From Roseburia hominis A2-183 (GTDB lineage Bacteria > Bacillota > Clostridia > Lachnospirales > Lachnospiraceae): a stretch of DNA of 64,000 bases. The translations under genes and the position numbers were made by a program. Below the pieces are notes generated by a model. It saw only the letters and a program-made list of their open reading frames with translations. It was not told the origin of the DNA and ran no database searches. Shown piece after piece: positions 25,846-34,795 of the stretch (position 1 is its first letter; each line of letters starts with the position of its first letter). Where the stretch lies: positions 816,001 through 880,000 of the forward strand of contig NC_015977.1 in NCBI RefSeq assembly GCF_000225345.1. The letters are read 5' to 3'.

Positions 25846-25883
25846 AATAGCGGCTGGGACATTAGAACCAGCCGCTATTTTAG
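25846..25883 (+). terminator. Terminator after mglC
   Basis: AATAGCGGCTGG and CCAGCCGCTATT form a 12-base perfect stem followed by TTTT. Confidence 0.9.
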
Positions 25884-25910
25884 ATTTGAGAGTACAGGAG
25901 GATTTTTAAG

Positions 25911-26222
25911 GTGACGGTTGATACGATTATTGAGCAGGCGGGGATTCCGCTGCTTTTACTTGTGATCTGTGTGTATTATGCAATCCGGCTGATCGTTTTG
26001 CACGACAGTCAGGCGATCCGCGGGAAAAATAAGCCGCCGGTGAAGGACGAGGAAGCGTACTGCAAGGCGGGAGGAAAGCTGCTACTGTTCTTCGGTGCGG
26101 CTACCTTTTTGATGGCGATTCTGGTGTTTGTGAATGTCTATGTGGCAGTGGCGGAGATCATAATCTGTACGGTGATTCTCGGCATTCTCTGGAAGCGGAT
26201 GGAGGATCAGTACGGAGGTTGA
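25911..26222 (+). CDS. Small membrane protein, DUF3784-like
   Basis: 103 residues starting with GTG; AGGAGG lies 9 bases upstream. Three hydrophobic helices (about 10-28, 54-74, 76-94) and a basic loop IRGKNKPPVKDEEAYCKAGGK resemble the DUF3784 layout. I am not sure of the family. It stands first in the operon with the YesN/YesM pair, so it may be an accessory protein of that signalling unit. Confidence 0.6.
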   Translation: MTVDTIIEQAGIPLLLLVICVYYAIRLIVLHDSQAIRGKNKPPVKDEEAYCKAGGKLLLFFGAATFLMAILVFVNVYVAVAEIIICTVILGILWKRMEDQYGG

Positions 26223-26256
26223 ATGAATGAGTGCGAGTGAAAAGGAGCGGGAGAAT

Positions 26257-27885
26257 ATGAGTTTGTATTCCGTTTTGCTGGTGGATGACGAGGAAGAGGT
26301 CTTCCAGGTCATCATGAAAAAGCTGGACTGGGAAGGCATGGGCTTTCGCATTGCGGGCTATGCAAGAAACGGTGTGGAAGCGCTTGAGATGGCGGAGGAG
26401 CTTTCCGTGGATGTCGTCATGACGGACATTAAGATGCCCTATATGGATGGTCTTACGCTCTGCCGGAAGCTAAAGGAGCAGTACCAGAAGATCAAGGTCA
26501 TTATTTTCTCCGGTTTTGATGAATTTGAGTATGCCAGGGAAGCGATCAAGATCGAGGCGGAAGAATACATTTTAAAGCCGATTAATGCCAACGAACTGCG
26601 CGAGGTCTTTGAGCGGATCAAGAACAATCTGGACAAGGAACTGGACGAAAAGCGCAATATTGACAAGCTTCGGGAATATTATCTGGAGAGTCTTCCGATG
26701 CTGCAGGAAAATTTCCTGACGTCGCTCATCGACGGACGGATTCCGGAGGACTCCATCGAGGAATATGCAAAAAACTGCAGCCTCACGCTAAAGGGTCCCT
26801 ATTTTGTGGTGACCGTGCTGCACATCAGCACGACCAACCCGATGGAGGGGGCGCTTCCGATCGATCCGTTTCTGCTGGCGGTCTCCGTGAAAAAGCTGGC
26901 GGAGGAGCAGCTGGCAGCTTCTGAATATGACAGCAAGATCGTGACATATCTGGGGGATGGCATTGTGATTACCCAGCTGCCCACGGAGGAGGCGATCACG
27001 CGTTTTACCGACTGCATGGATAAGATCTGTAAGATGGCAAAGCGTGTCTGCAAGGCGAAGATCACGGCGGGAATCGGGCATGTGTGCAGCGGTCCGGAAG
27101 AACTGCAGATGTCCTATCTCGGCGCGAAGAATGCCGTGTCCTACCGTGTGCTCTACGGCAATACCAGAGCCATCAATATTGCGGAGATCGACCCTCAGGA
27201 GAATGCCGATCTGCCGTGGGAGGAGCCCTTTATCCAGAAGATCATCAAAAAGGTCAAGGTGGGAGAGGAACAGCCGCTTCTGGATGCGATTGCGGAATTT
27301 ACGGAGAAGCTTGCGGGTAGCAAGATGTCGCTGCAGCGGTACCGGATTCTCATTATGGAGCTGATCACGGAGCTGTCGCGTTTCGGGGCGAACAACCAGA
27401 TCAACCTGGAAGATGTGTTCGGCGGCAACGGGGATGTGTATACACGCGCCATGCAGCTGGAGTCGACGGATGCACTCCGGGAATGGCTGTGTGAGAACTG
27501 TCTGAAATTACAAAAACAGGTGCAGAACGAGCGCCAGGATACGACGAAGTCCTTTGTGTCGAAGGCAATCGACTATGTGAAGGAGCATTATGCGGATACT
27601 GACCTTGGAATTGAGACGATCTGTGGATACCTTAATGTGAGCGCCGCCTATTTTTCCACGGTGTTCAAGAAAGAGACCGGGAAGACGTTCATCAACTATC
27701 TGACAGATTACCGGATGGAGGAGGCGGTGGAGCTGCTTCTGACACAGAATGAGAAGACTTACGTGATTGCGGAGAAAGTCGGATATACCGATCCGAACTA
27801 TTTCAGCTATGTATTCAAAAAGCAGTTCGGCATGTCGCCGTCCAAGTATAAGACAAGCCGGATGGAAGCTGCGCAGGAGGCATAG
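26257..27885 (+). CDS. YesN-type response regulator with AraC DNA-binding domain
   Basis: 542 residues: receiver domain (1-120; DDEEE pocket, phospho-acceptor in VVMTDIKMPYMDG, lysine in YILKP), a middle region of about 300 residues, and a C-terminal AraC domain (about 435-540; IETICGYLNVSAAYFS and IAEKVGYTDPNYFSYVFKKQFG). Such regulators control neighbouring sugar-uptake genes, here probably mglBAC. ATG 26257 is preferred (AAGGAG 9 bases before); ATG 26227 is possible. Confidence 0.93.
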   Translation: MSLYSVLLVDDEEEVFQVIMKKLDWEGMGFRIAGYARNGVEALEMAEELSVDVVMTDIKMPYMDGLTLCRKLKEQYQKIKVIIFSGFDEFEYAREAIKIEAEEYILKPINANELREVFERIKNNLDKELDEKRNIDKLREYYLESLPMLQENFLTSLIDGRIPEDSIEEYAKNCSLTLKGPYFVVTVLHISTTNPMEGALPIDPFLLAVSVKKLAEEQLAASEYDSKIVTYLGDGIVITQLPTEEAITRFTDCMDKICKMAKRVCKAKITAGIGHVCSGPEELQMSYLGAKNAVSYRVLYGNTRAINIAEIDPQENADLPWEEPFIQKIIKKVKVGEEQPLLDAIAEFTEKLAGSKMSLQRYRILIMELITELSRFGANNQINLEDVFGGNGDVYTRAMQLESTDALREWLCENCLKLQKQVQNERQDTTKSFVSKAIDYVKEHYADTDLGIETICGYLNVSAAYFSTVFKKETGKTFINYLTDYRMEEAVELLLTQNEKTYVIAEKVGYTDPNYFSYVFKKQFGMSPSKYKTSRMEAAQEA

Positions 27886-27906
27886 GGCGCATAGGGTGCA
27901 AAGAGG

Positions 27907-29775
27907 ATGAGAGAAAGAGTAAAACAGTGGCGGCAGAAGGTCACTTCCTTCCTGGAAAAACACATCAAGCCGCAGTCCATTCAGATGACGATTGCATTGT
28001 CTTTTACGATTGTATCGGTCATCAGTATGGGTATTCTGGGGATTTCCCTGTACAACCGTTTTGTCAATAAAATGGAAGATATGACGACGCAGAGCGCGGA
28101 GCAGCTGCTGAACCAGACGGCAATCAATCTGGAGAGTTATCTGCGCAACATGCGGCGTATTTCCGACGCCATGTACTACAGCGTTATTAAGGACAAGGAT
28201 CTGGCGACGGACTCGCTTGATGAGGAGATGAACCTTCTCTATGAGGCGAACAAGGACAATCTGATCAGCATCGCCTGCTATACCAACGACGGAAGACTGG
28301 TTGCTGCAGCGCCGGTTGCCACGGAGAAGAACAACCTCGACATCGTGGATCAGGAATGGTTTACGGAGGCGACGGGACAGATGGAGAACGTGCATTTTTC
28401 CACGCCGCATGTACAGAATTTGTTTGACGATCCGAGTTACCGCTATTACTGGGTCGTATCGCTAAGCCAGGCGGTGGAGCTGACAAGCGGCGGCAATTCG
28501 ACACTTGGTGTGCTGCTTGTGGATATGAATTACAGCAGTATCGAGCAGCTTTTGACCAAGGCAAATACGGACAATGCGTCGGAGTATGTCTATCTGATGG
28601 ACGGCAGCGGGGAACTGATCTATCACCCGAAGCAGAAGCTGATCTACACGGATCTGTTTTCGGAGAACAATCTTGTGGCAGCATCCTACGAGGACGGCAG
28701 CCACAAGGAGGAATTTGACGGGGAAAAGCGCATTGTCACGGTCAAGACCATCAGTTACACTGGCTGGAAGATCGTGAGCGTAGTTCCGATGAGTTCATTT
28801 GATATGGGAATCTCCGGGATGCGGATGTTCGTGATTCTTCTGATGTCGCTGTCCATGCTGATGATTATTCTTTTAAACCAGTTTGTCTCTGCCAATATCG
28901 CAAAGCCGTTAAAACGCCTGAACGATTCGGTGAAGGACTGGGAAGCGGGGAATATGAACCCAGATATCTATGTGGGCGGCTCGCTTGAGGTGGAGCATCT
29001 CGGAAAGACGCTGCGCTCTACGGTAGCGCAGATCCGGGAGCTCATGCATGATATTCTGGTGGAGCAGGAAGAAAAGCGGAAGAGCGAGCTGGACGCCTTG
29101 CAGTCGCAGATCAACCCGCACTTTTTATATAATACGCTGGACTCCATCGTCTGGATGATCGAGGGTGAGCGGTATGAGGACGCGGTGTTTATGGTGACGC
29201 AGCTTGCCAGCCTGTTCCGCATTTCCTTAAGCCGTGGAAAGACGATCATCTCCATGGAGGACGAATTAAAACATGCCAGAAATTATATGAACATCCAGAA
29301 GATCCGCTATAAGAATAAATTCACTGTGGAATTTCAGGTGGAGGATGCTATTTTGAGCTGCTGTACGGTAAAACTCGTGATCCAGCCTTTACTTGAGAAT
29401 GCAATCTATTACGGCATGGAGTCCATGGACGGCGACGGTGAGATTACGGTTGTGGGATACCGGAAGGGAGACGATGTCTATGTTGAAGTGCGCGACAACG
29501 GACTTGGTATGCCGGATGAGATGGTAGATGCGCTCCTGACAGAGAACAACAGAGTGCGCAAGCACGGCTCCGGTGTGGGACTCATCAATGTACATAACCG
29601 GATCAGACTCCGCTTCGGGGAGCCGTATGGTCTTGAGATTGATAGCTGTCTGGATGAGGGGACGACCGTGCGGATTCACCTTCCGTACATTGCGTACTCA
29701 CCGGAAAATACGGAACTGCTGGAGGGAGGAAGACTAAAACAGCTGAAGGGGGAACGGCAGGATGAAGAAAAATAG
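27907..29775 (+). CDS. YesM-type sensor histidine kinase
   Basis: 622 residues. One helix (about 30-50), a large outer dCache-like sensor (about 55-295), a second helix (about 298-325), HAMP, then the His_kinase domain with SQINPHFLYNTLDS (phospho-acceptor His) and a HATPase domain (RDNGLGM and GSGVGLINVHNR). It pairs with the YesN regulator 21 bases upstream. The gene overlaps the next by 14 bases. The two binding proteins that follow may present sugar to it. Confidence 0.93.
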   Translation: MRERVKQWRQKVTSFLEKHIKPQSIQMTIALSFTIVSVISMGILGISLYNRFVNKMEDMTTQSAEQLLNQTAINLESYLRNMRRISDAMYYSVIKDKDLATDSLDEEMNLLYEANKDNLISIACYTNDGRLVAAAPVATEKNNLDIVDQEWFTEATGQMENVHFSTPHVQNLFDDPSYRYYWVVSLSQAVELTSGGNSTLGVLLVDMNYSSIEQLLTKANTDNASEYVYLMDGSGELIYHPKQKLIYTDLFSENNLVAASYEDGSHKEEFDGEKRIVTVKTISYTGWKIVSVVPMSSFDMGISGMRMFVILLMSLSMLMIILLNQFVSANIAKPLKRLNDSVKDWEAGNMNPDIYVGGSLEVEHLGKTLRSTVAQIRELMHDILVEQEEKRKSELDALQSQINPHFLYNTLDSIVWMIEGERYEDAVFMVTQLASLFRISLSRGKTIISMEDELKHARNYMNIQKIRYKNKFTVEFQVEDAILSCCTVKLVIQPLLENAIYYGMESMDGDGEITVVGYRKGDDVYVEVRDNGLGMPDEMVDALLTENNRVRKHGSGVGLINVHNRIRLRFGEPYGLEIDSCLDEGTTVRIHLPYIAYSPENTELLEGGRLKQLKGERQDEEK

Positions 29776-30742
29776 ACTTTATTTTGGTATGTTGATCCTG
29801 ATGCTGGTGGCGGTGATTATCTGGGCGTTTTACAATATGCTAAACGTCGGTAAGCAGGAGACGTCCTACCGCGTCTCCGTGGTTGTCGAGAACAGCAACA
29901 GCGACCGCTGGACTTCTCTCAGACAGGGACTTGAGCAGGCAGCGCGGGATTACAACATCAGTTTGAGCTTTGTGTCGACGGGGAGCTTTTCCACCGCAAT
30001 GGAAGAGATGGATGTGGTCAAAAAGCAGGTCACAAATGGAGCCAACGGCATTATTCTGCAGATGAATACGGATCACGCCGGACAGGAGCTGGAGGATCTC
30101 TCCGGTCAGACGGCGGTGCTTCTGCTGGAGACGGACGTTGATCCGGAAGGGGTCTACGCGTTGGTGGCGCCGGATAATGAGGAGATGGGAGCAGCGCTCG
30201 CACAGGCGGTGCAGTCCGATTTCGGGGATGACCTTGCCGGCAAGCGCGTGGGAATTCTTGCGTGCAGCCAGAGCCAGCGCTCCATGCAGCAGCGTTATAC
30301 GGGGGTATCGCAGGGATTGCGCGAGAGCGGTGCAGTTGTCGAGTGGAGCCTGGAAGGAAAGGCGGAGAGCATCAAGGACGCGTTCTATACGTTAGAGCAG
30401 GACAAACCGGTGGACATTCTGATTGCACTCGGCAATGACGAGACGGAGATGATGGTGGATTTTTTTGCCGGGGATGAGCTGGGCTGGAGACTTGACCGGT
30501 GCTCGCTGTACGGCGTGGGCAGTTCCGAGAAAAATGTATACTATCTGGACAAGGGCTGGATACAGACGCTCGTGGTTCCCAATGAATTCAATATGGGGTA
30601 TCAGAGCATGGAGGCAATCGCAAAGCAGCTGATTTATCACATGGATACCACGAGAAGCAGCAAGGTCAATTATCTGGTGGTCGACCGGGAACATCTGTAT
30701 GATGCGGATATCCAGAAAGTGCTGTTCCCGATTGTGCAGTAG
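29762..30742 (+). CDS. Membrane-anchored sugar-binding-like protein
   Basis: 326 residues with an N-terminal transmembrane anchor (about 6-26) and no lipobox cysteine. The rest is a type I periplasmic-binding fold (YRVSVVVENSNSDRWTSLRQG, NGANGIILQMN, DILIALGNDETEMM). Translationally coupled to the kinase by a 14-base overlap. No permease genes accompany it, so it probably acts as a sugar co-sensor for YesM. That role is inference. Confidence 0.85.
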   Translation: MKKNRLYFGMLILMLVAVIIWAFYNMLNVGKQETSYRVSVVVENSNSDRWTSLRQGLEQAARDYNISLSFVSTGSFSTAMEEMDVVKKQVTNGANGIILQMNTDHAGQELEDLSGQTAVLLLETDVDPEGVYALVAPDNEEMGAALAQAVQSDFGDDLAGKRVGILACSQSQRSMQQRYTGVSQGLRESGAVVEWSLEGKAESIKDAFYTLEQDKPVDILIALGNDETEMMVDFFAGDELGWRLDRCSLYGVGSSEKNVYYLDKGWIQTLVVPNEFNMGYQSMEAIAKQLIYHMDTTRSSKVNYLVVDREHLYDADIQKVLFPIVQ

Positions 30743-30775
30743 CAGAGAGAAACAGGAGAAGTGAGGAAGGGTGTT

Positions 30776-31819
30776 ATGTCACAGAGGATGCTAAGAGGAA
30801 TGGCGGCCGGGCTTGGTGCGCTGGTGTCACTGGGAAGCATGGCGGGCTGCGGGACAGACGGCCAGGTACAGAAAGCGACAAGCATTAAGATCGGCGTCAC
30901 CGTATATGATCAGTATGACACATTTGTATCGCAGATGATGACGGATTTCAACGAATATGCGGCAGAGCAGGAAGAACAGACGGGCATTGCCATCAATGTG
31001 GAAGTCTACAATGCGGCCGGAAGCCAGTCGACGCAGAACAGTCAGGTCGAGGAAATGTTAGATGCCGGCTGCAATGTGATCTGTGTGAATCTGGTCGACC
31101 GGACAGAGCCGACAACGATCATCGATATGGCGGAAAAAAATAATGTGCCGGTCATTTTCTTCAACAGGGAACTGGTGGAGGAGGATCTGGAGCGCTGGGA
31201 CAGGGTCTATTATGTCGGGGCGAAAGCATTCGAGTCCGGAATCATGCAGGGGGAGATTGCGGCGGATGCGTTCAAGGAGAATCCGGATGCTGATAAGAAC
31301 GGTGACGGTGTCTTCCAGTATGTGGTGCTGGAGGGAGAAGCCGGGCATCAGGATGCGATCGTGCGCACCGAGTATGCGGTCTCAACGATTATAGACAACG
31401 GCGTGGAGGTGGAAAAGCTCGCGTACGGGATTGCGAACTGGAACCGGGCGCAGGCGCAGACCAAGATGACGCAGATGCTTGCGGAATATGACGGGGAGAT
31501 CGAGCTTGTAATCGCCAACAATGATGATATGGCGCTCGGAGCCATCGATGCGTTGAAAACCTCGCATCTGAAGCGGGCGGACTGGCCGGTGGTGGTCGGA
31601 ATTGATGGAACTGATGTGGGACTTGCCGCCGTGGCATCCGGCGAGATGGTGGGAACCGTCTACAACGACAAGGAAGGGCAGGCACAGGCAATGCTCGATC
31701 TTGCCTACGCGCTCTCCGTGGGGGATACGTTAGACGACCTCAATCTGGAGAACGGAAAATACATCAGACTTCCGTATTCTAAGGTAGGATCGAGAGACGT
31801 GAAGAATTATATGAAATAA
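30776..31819 (+). CDS. MglB-like sugar-binding lipoprotein (second copy)
   Basis: 347 residues with lipobox SMAGC (about residue 23) and an MglB-like fold: calcium loop DKNGDGVFQ, sugar-pocket FFNREL and ANNDDMALGA. It is a clear paralogue of the mglB product at 22 kb but has a diverged linker. It follows the kinase and the anchored binding protein in one operon and may serve MglAC or sensing. ATG 30776 has GAGGAAGG 5 bases upstream; the GTG at 30761 is an alternative. Confidence 0.9.
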   Translation: MSQRMLRGMAAGLGALVSLGSMAGCGTDGQVQKATSIKIGVTVYDQYDTFVSQMMTDFNEYAAEQEEQTGIAINVEVYNAAGSQSTQNSQVEEMLDAGCNVICVNLVDRTEPTTIIDMAEKNNVPVIFFNRELVEEDLERWDRVYYVGAKAFESGIMQGEIAADAFKENPDADKNGDGVFQYVVLEGEAGHQDAIVRTEYAVSTIIDNGVEVEKLAYGIANWNRAQAQTKMTQMLAEYDGEIELVIANNDDMALGAIDALKTSHLKRADWPVVVGIDGTDVGLAAVASGEMVGTVYNDKEGQAQAMLDLAYALSVGDTLDDLNLENGKYIRLPYSKVGSRDVKNYMK

Positions 31820-31842
31820 AATACAGGAAAGTATAAGCAGAA

Positions 31843-31886
31843 AACAGCCGCACAGAGTGTGTAAAACATTCTGTGCGGCTGTTTTT
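31843..31886 (+). terminator. Terminator of the YesN/YesM operon
   Basis: AACAGCCGCACAG and CTGTGCGGCTGTT pair perfectly and are followed by TTTTT. The 3' end touches the stop codon of the convergent gene, so it may work in both directions. Confidence 0.9.
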
Positions 31887-32503
31887 TATGCTTGCAGATA
31901 GGTCTCGCCGTTCTCAATCATCTGGCAGAAGCTATCGGTCATGACTTTGCGGAACGGGGCAAACTCGTCCGCCAGATCAAAGAGAGCCGGGTAATCCCTG
32001 GTTACCAGAAGAATCTCTGCGGCGAGCTTTTCCGCCACCTTGGCATCCTTGATCGGCACAAAACCAAAGAGCGTCGAACAGTAGGCTTTGCTCCCAGTGC
32101 AGGAGGAGATGAGTCCCCGCGCAAAATCCTGCCACTCTTCGATGAGAACCGCATCCGCGGATTCGGGAAGCAGATCATCCGGGGAGAGACAAAGATCCTT
32201 CATGTAAGTGAGCAGTTCTTTTTTCTGACGCTTTTTCTGGAAAAAAGAGACGCCTGCGGCTGCGGAAGCCTTGATCATGGTCCAGGCGCGGAAAAAACCA
32301 TCCACAGTGCCGTCTTTTTTTTCGGAAAAAAAGCGCCGCTCGCAGAGCATTTCCCGGTAGGAATCTGCAGGAACGGCAAAGCCTTCTGCTTTTGCACGCT
32401 TAAGGTGTTCGCGCCGCAGTGCGCCGGTAGGAATGTCGTAGTAGCGCGCGGGCCAGTCTTTGGTGTAGTCGGTGGTGTCTTCTTTTTGGTTTTTCAGGAG
32501 CAT
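31886..32503 (-). CDS. Conserved Lachnospiraceae-type protein of unknown function
   Basis: 205 residues starting MLLKNQKEDTTDYTKDWPARYYDIPTGALRREHLKRAKAEGF. Mostly helical and charged, no signal peptide or membrane helix. I think it fits DUF6553 but cannot confirm that. ATG 32503 has AAGGAA about 9 bases upstream; the frame from 32560 is longer without need. Monocistronic and divergent from glmS. Confidence 0.65.
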   Translation of the reverse strand: MLLKNQKEDTTDYTKDWPARYYDIPTGALRREHLKRAKAEGFAVPADSYREMLCERRFFSEKKDGTVDGFFRAWTMIKASAAAGVSFFQKKRQKKELLTYMKDLCLSPDDLLPESADAVLIEEWQDFARGLISSCTGSKAYCSTLFGFVPIKDAKVAEKLAAEILLVTRDYPALFDLADEFAPFRKVMTDSFCQMIENGETYLQA

Positions 32504-32574
32504 GAATGAGGTTCCTTCTTTCACTGTTGTATGAGCTAAGTATAGCATACCCGGCGGCAAAACAGAATCCCCTC

Positions 32575-32603
32575 TGGACTTTTTTCGCGTATCATAGTAT
32601 AGT
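32575..32603 (+). promoter_or_regulatory. glmS promoter
   Basis: TGGACT (32575-32580) and TATAGT (32598-32603) with a 17-base spacer, about 85 bases upstream of the ribozyme cleavage site. Confidence 0.65.
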
Positions 32604-32694
32604 AAACACGTTGAACCTTGATAACTGCATAAGGGGAACGTTATATGTTCAGATACGCAATCTGATCTGTACCGTAATCCACAGAGATTCCCTA

Positions 32695-32830
32695 AGCGCC
32701 ATGCACCTGCCCTGGCAGGTTAACGAGGAGAAAGGTGATCGAAAATTCGGCGGATGCCTTTCCGCACCGTTCCAGTGCGAGACACATCGGCAAATATGCG
32801 GGTGACTGCAAAACAAATACGATGTTTGAT
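32695..32830 (+). ncRNA. glmS ribozyme-riboswitch
   Basis: The glmS ribozyme core is present: AAGCGCC with the cleavage site between A32695 and G32696, CCTGCC/GGCAGG stem, the conserved TTAACGAGG, GATCGAAAATTCGGCGGATG-type pseudoknot region at about 32735-32756 and a closing ACATCG/CGATGT stem (32783-32788 with 32820-32825). Bound glucosamine-6-phosphate acts as cofactor for self-cleavage, which destabilises glmS mRNA. It ends about 85 bases before glmS. Confidence 0.95.
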
Positions 32831-32916
32831 GGAACAGAATTTGATGGAATAGAAACAGAAGAGACCTGAATAAAAATATTGTTATATACAGATTGTAATA
32901 GAAATGGGGAAATCAT

Positions 32917-34737
32917 ATGTGTGGAATTATAGGTTATACAGGAAGTGAGGACGTAAGAGAAGTCCTTTTGGATGCGCTGGAGCTGTTGGAGTACAGAGGG
33001 TACGACAGCGCCGGCATCGCCCTGCGCGACGAGGAGAGCGGGAAGACAGAAGTCCGCAAATGTGCCGGAAGAGTCAGTGATCTGCGGGCGATCTGTATGT
33101 CGGAAAAAGTAGTGTCACAGTGCGGAATCGGTCATACGAGATGGGCGACGCATGGCGGTGTAAACGACTGCAATGCACACCCGCATCAAGTGGGAAAAGT
33201 CACACTCGTACACAACGGCATCATTGAGAATTACAGGGAACTGATTGCGGATTACGATCTGGCAGATACACTGAAGTCCGAGACGGACAGCGAGGTGGTG
33301 GCAGCGCTTTTGAACCGGTTCTACGAAGGGAATCCGGGGGAAGCGATCAAGAAGACCGTCTCCAAGCTGAAAGGAACATTTGCGCTTGTTATTTTATTTG
33401 AAGATCAGAAGGATGTGATCTATTCAACGCGCAATGTCAGCCCGATCGTGGCGACGATCTGTAAGGAAGGCGCGATGCTTGCCAGTGATCTGACGGCGCT
33501 CTGCCGTTTTACAAACCGTTATTTTGTCGTGCCGGAGTATCATATCTTAAAGCTCTCCGCGGACAAACTGACACTGACGGATTTTGACGGCAATGAGGTG
33601 CTGCCGAAGTATCTGACCGTGGACTGGGAATTAAACAGCGCCGGGAAGAACGGCTATCCGTTCTATATGGAAAAAGAGATTATGGAGCAGCCGGAAGCCA
33701 TCGAGAATACCATCAAGAACCGTATCGTCGGAGGTATGCCGGATTTTACAGCAGACGGCGTGCCGGACACTCTTTTTACGGAGTGTGAGCATATCTGCAT
33801 CGTAGCGTGCGGAACCGCAATGCACGCGGGACTGGTGGCACAGGCGCTCGTCAAGTCCATTCTTCACATGCACATTGAGGTGCAGATGGCTTCCGAATTC
33901 ATGTATTCGGATCCGGTCATCGACGAGAAGACGCTTGTGATTGCAGTGTCGCAGTCCGGTGAGACGATCGATACGTTAGAGGCGGTGAAGTACGCGAAGA
34001 ACCGCGGGGCAAAGTGTCTTGCGATCATCAACGTCAAGGGTTCCTCCATTGCAAGAGAGAGCGACTATGTGCTCTACACCAATGCGGGACCGGAGATCGC
34101 GGTGGCAAGTACCAAGGCGTACACGACACAGCTTGCGGTATTTTATCTGATCGTGGCGCGTATGGCGCATAGCAGAGGTGTCTTCGACGACGCGCAGACC
34201 CAGAGCTTTGTGCGGGAGCTGCAGCGGACACCGGAGGTCATGAAGAAGGTGCTGGAGCGCCGCAGGGATATCCATGTGGTTGCCAAAAAGGTGCTCGGCG
34301 CTAAGGATTTGTTCATGATTGGAAGAGGACTGGATTACTCGATTCTTCTGGAGGGATCGCTGAAGTTAAAGGAGGTATCCTACATCCACTCGGAGGCGTA
34401 CGCATCCGGAGAATTAAAGCACGGCCCGATCGCGCTGATCACGCAGGATACGCCGGTGGTGGCAACGGTGACGCAGGAAAAACTGATGTCCAAGGAACTT
34501 TCCAACATTAAGGAGGTAAAGTCCAGAGGAGCGGACGTTGTCGTTTTTATCAAGGAAAGCATTGTGGGAGATTTAGCGAAGGAGTACGAGATTTTCACGC
34601 TGCCGGATATGCAGGATGAGTTCATGGTGCTGCCGGCATCGGTGGCATTGCAGCTTCTCGCTTACTATGTGTCCTCCGATAAGGGGTTCGATGTAGATAA
34701 GCCAAGAAATCTGGCAAAGGTTGTTACCGTAGAATAA
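32917..34737 (+). CDS. glmS: Glutamine-fructose-6-phosphate aminotransferase (isomerising)
   Basis: 606 residues. Makes glucosamine-6-phosphate, the first step of amino-sugar supply for peptidoglycan. N-terminal glutaminase (CGIIGYTG with nucleophile Cys2; GHTRWATHGG), then two SIS sugar-isomerase domains (CGTAMHAGL, SQSGETIDT, STKAYTTQ) and the C-terminal DKPRNLAKVVTVE. The upstream ribozyme controls it. Confidence 0.98.
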   Translation: MCGIIGYTGSEDVREVLLDALELLEYRGYDSAGIALRDEESGKTEVRKCAGRVSDLRAICMSEKVVSQCGIGHTRWATHGGVNDCNAHPHQVGKVTLVHNGIIENYRELIADYDLADTLKSETDSEVVAALLNRFYEGNPGEAIKKTVSKLKGTFALVILFEDQKDVIYSTRNVSPIVATICKEGAMLASDLTALCRFTNRYFVVPEYHILKLSADKLTLTDFDGNEVLPKYLTVDWELNSAGKNGYPFYMEKEIMEQPEAIENTIKNRIVGGMPDFTADGVPDTLFTECEHICIVACGTAMHAGLVAQALVKSILHMHIEVQMASEFMYSDPVIDEKTLVIAVSQSGETIDTLEAVKYAKNRGAKCLAIINVKGSSIARESDYVLYTNAGPEIAVASTKAYTTQLAVFYLIVARMAHSRGVFDDAQTQSFVRELQRTPEVMKKVLERRRDIHVVAKKVLGAKDLFMIGRGLDYSILLEGSLKLKEVSYIHSEAYASGELKHGPIALITQDTPVVATVTQEKLMSKELSNIKEVKSRGADVVVFIKESIVGDLAKEYEIFTLPDMQDEFMVLPASVALQLLAYYVSSDKGFDVDKPRNLAKVVTVE

Positions 34738-34795
34738 AGCAGAAGATCTGTGGAAGGTGTGGATGAGACGCGCGTGTCTTAGCATATAACGGAAG

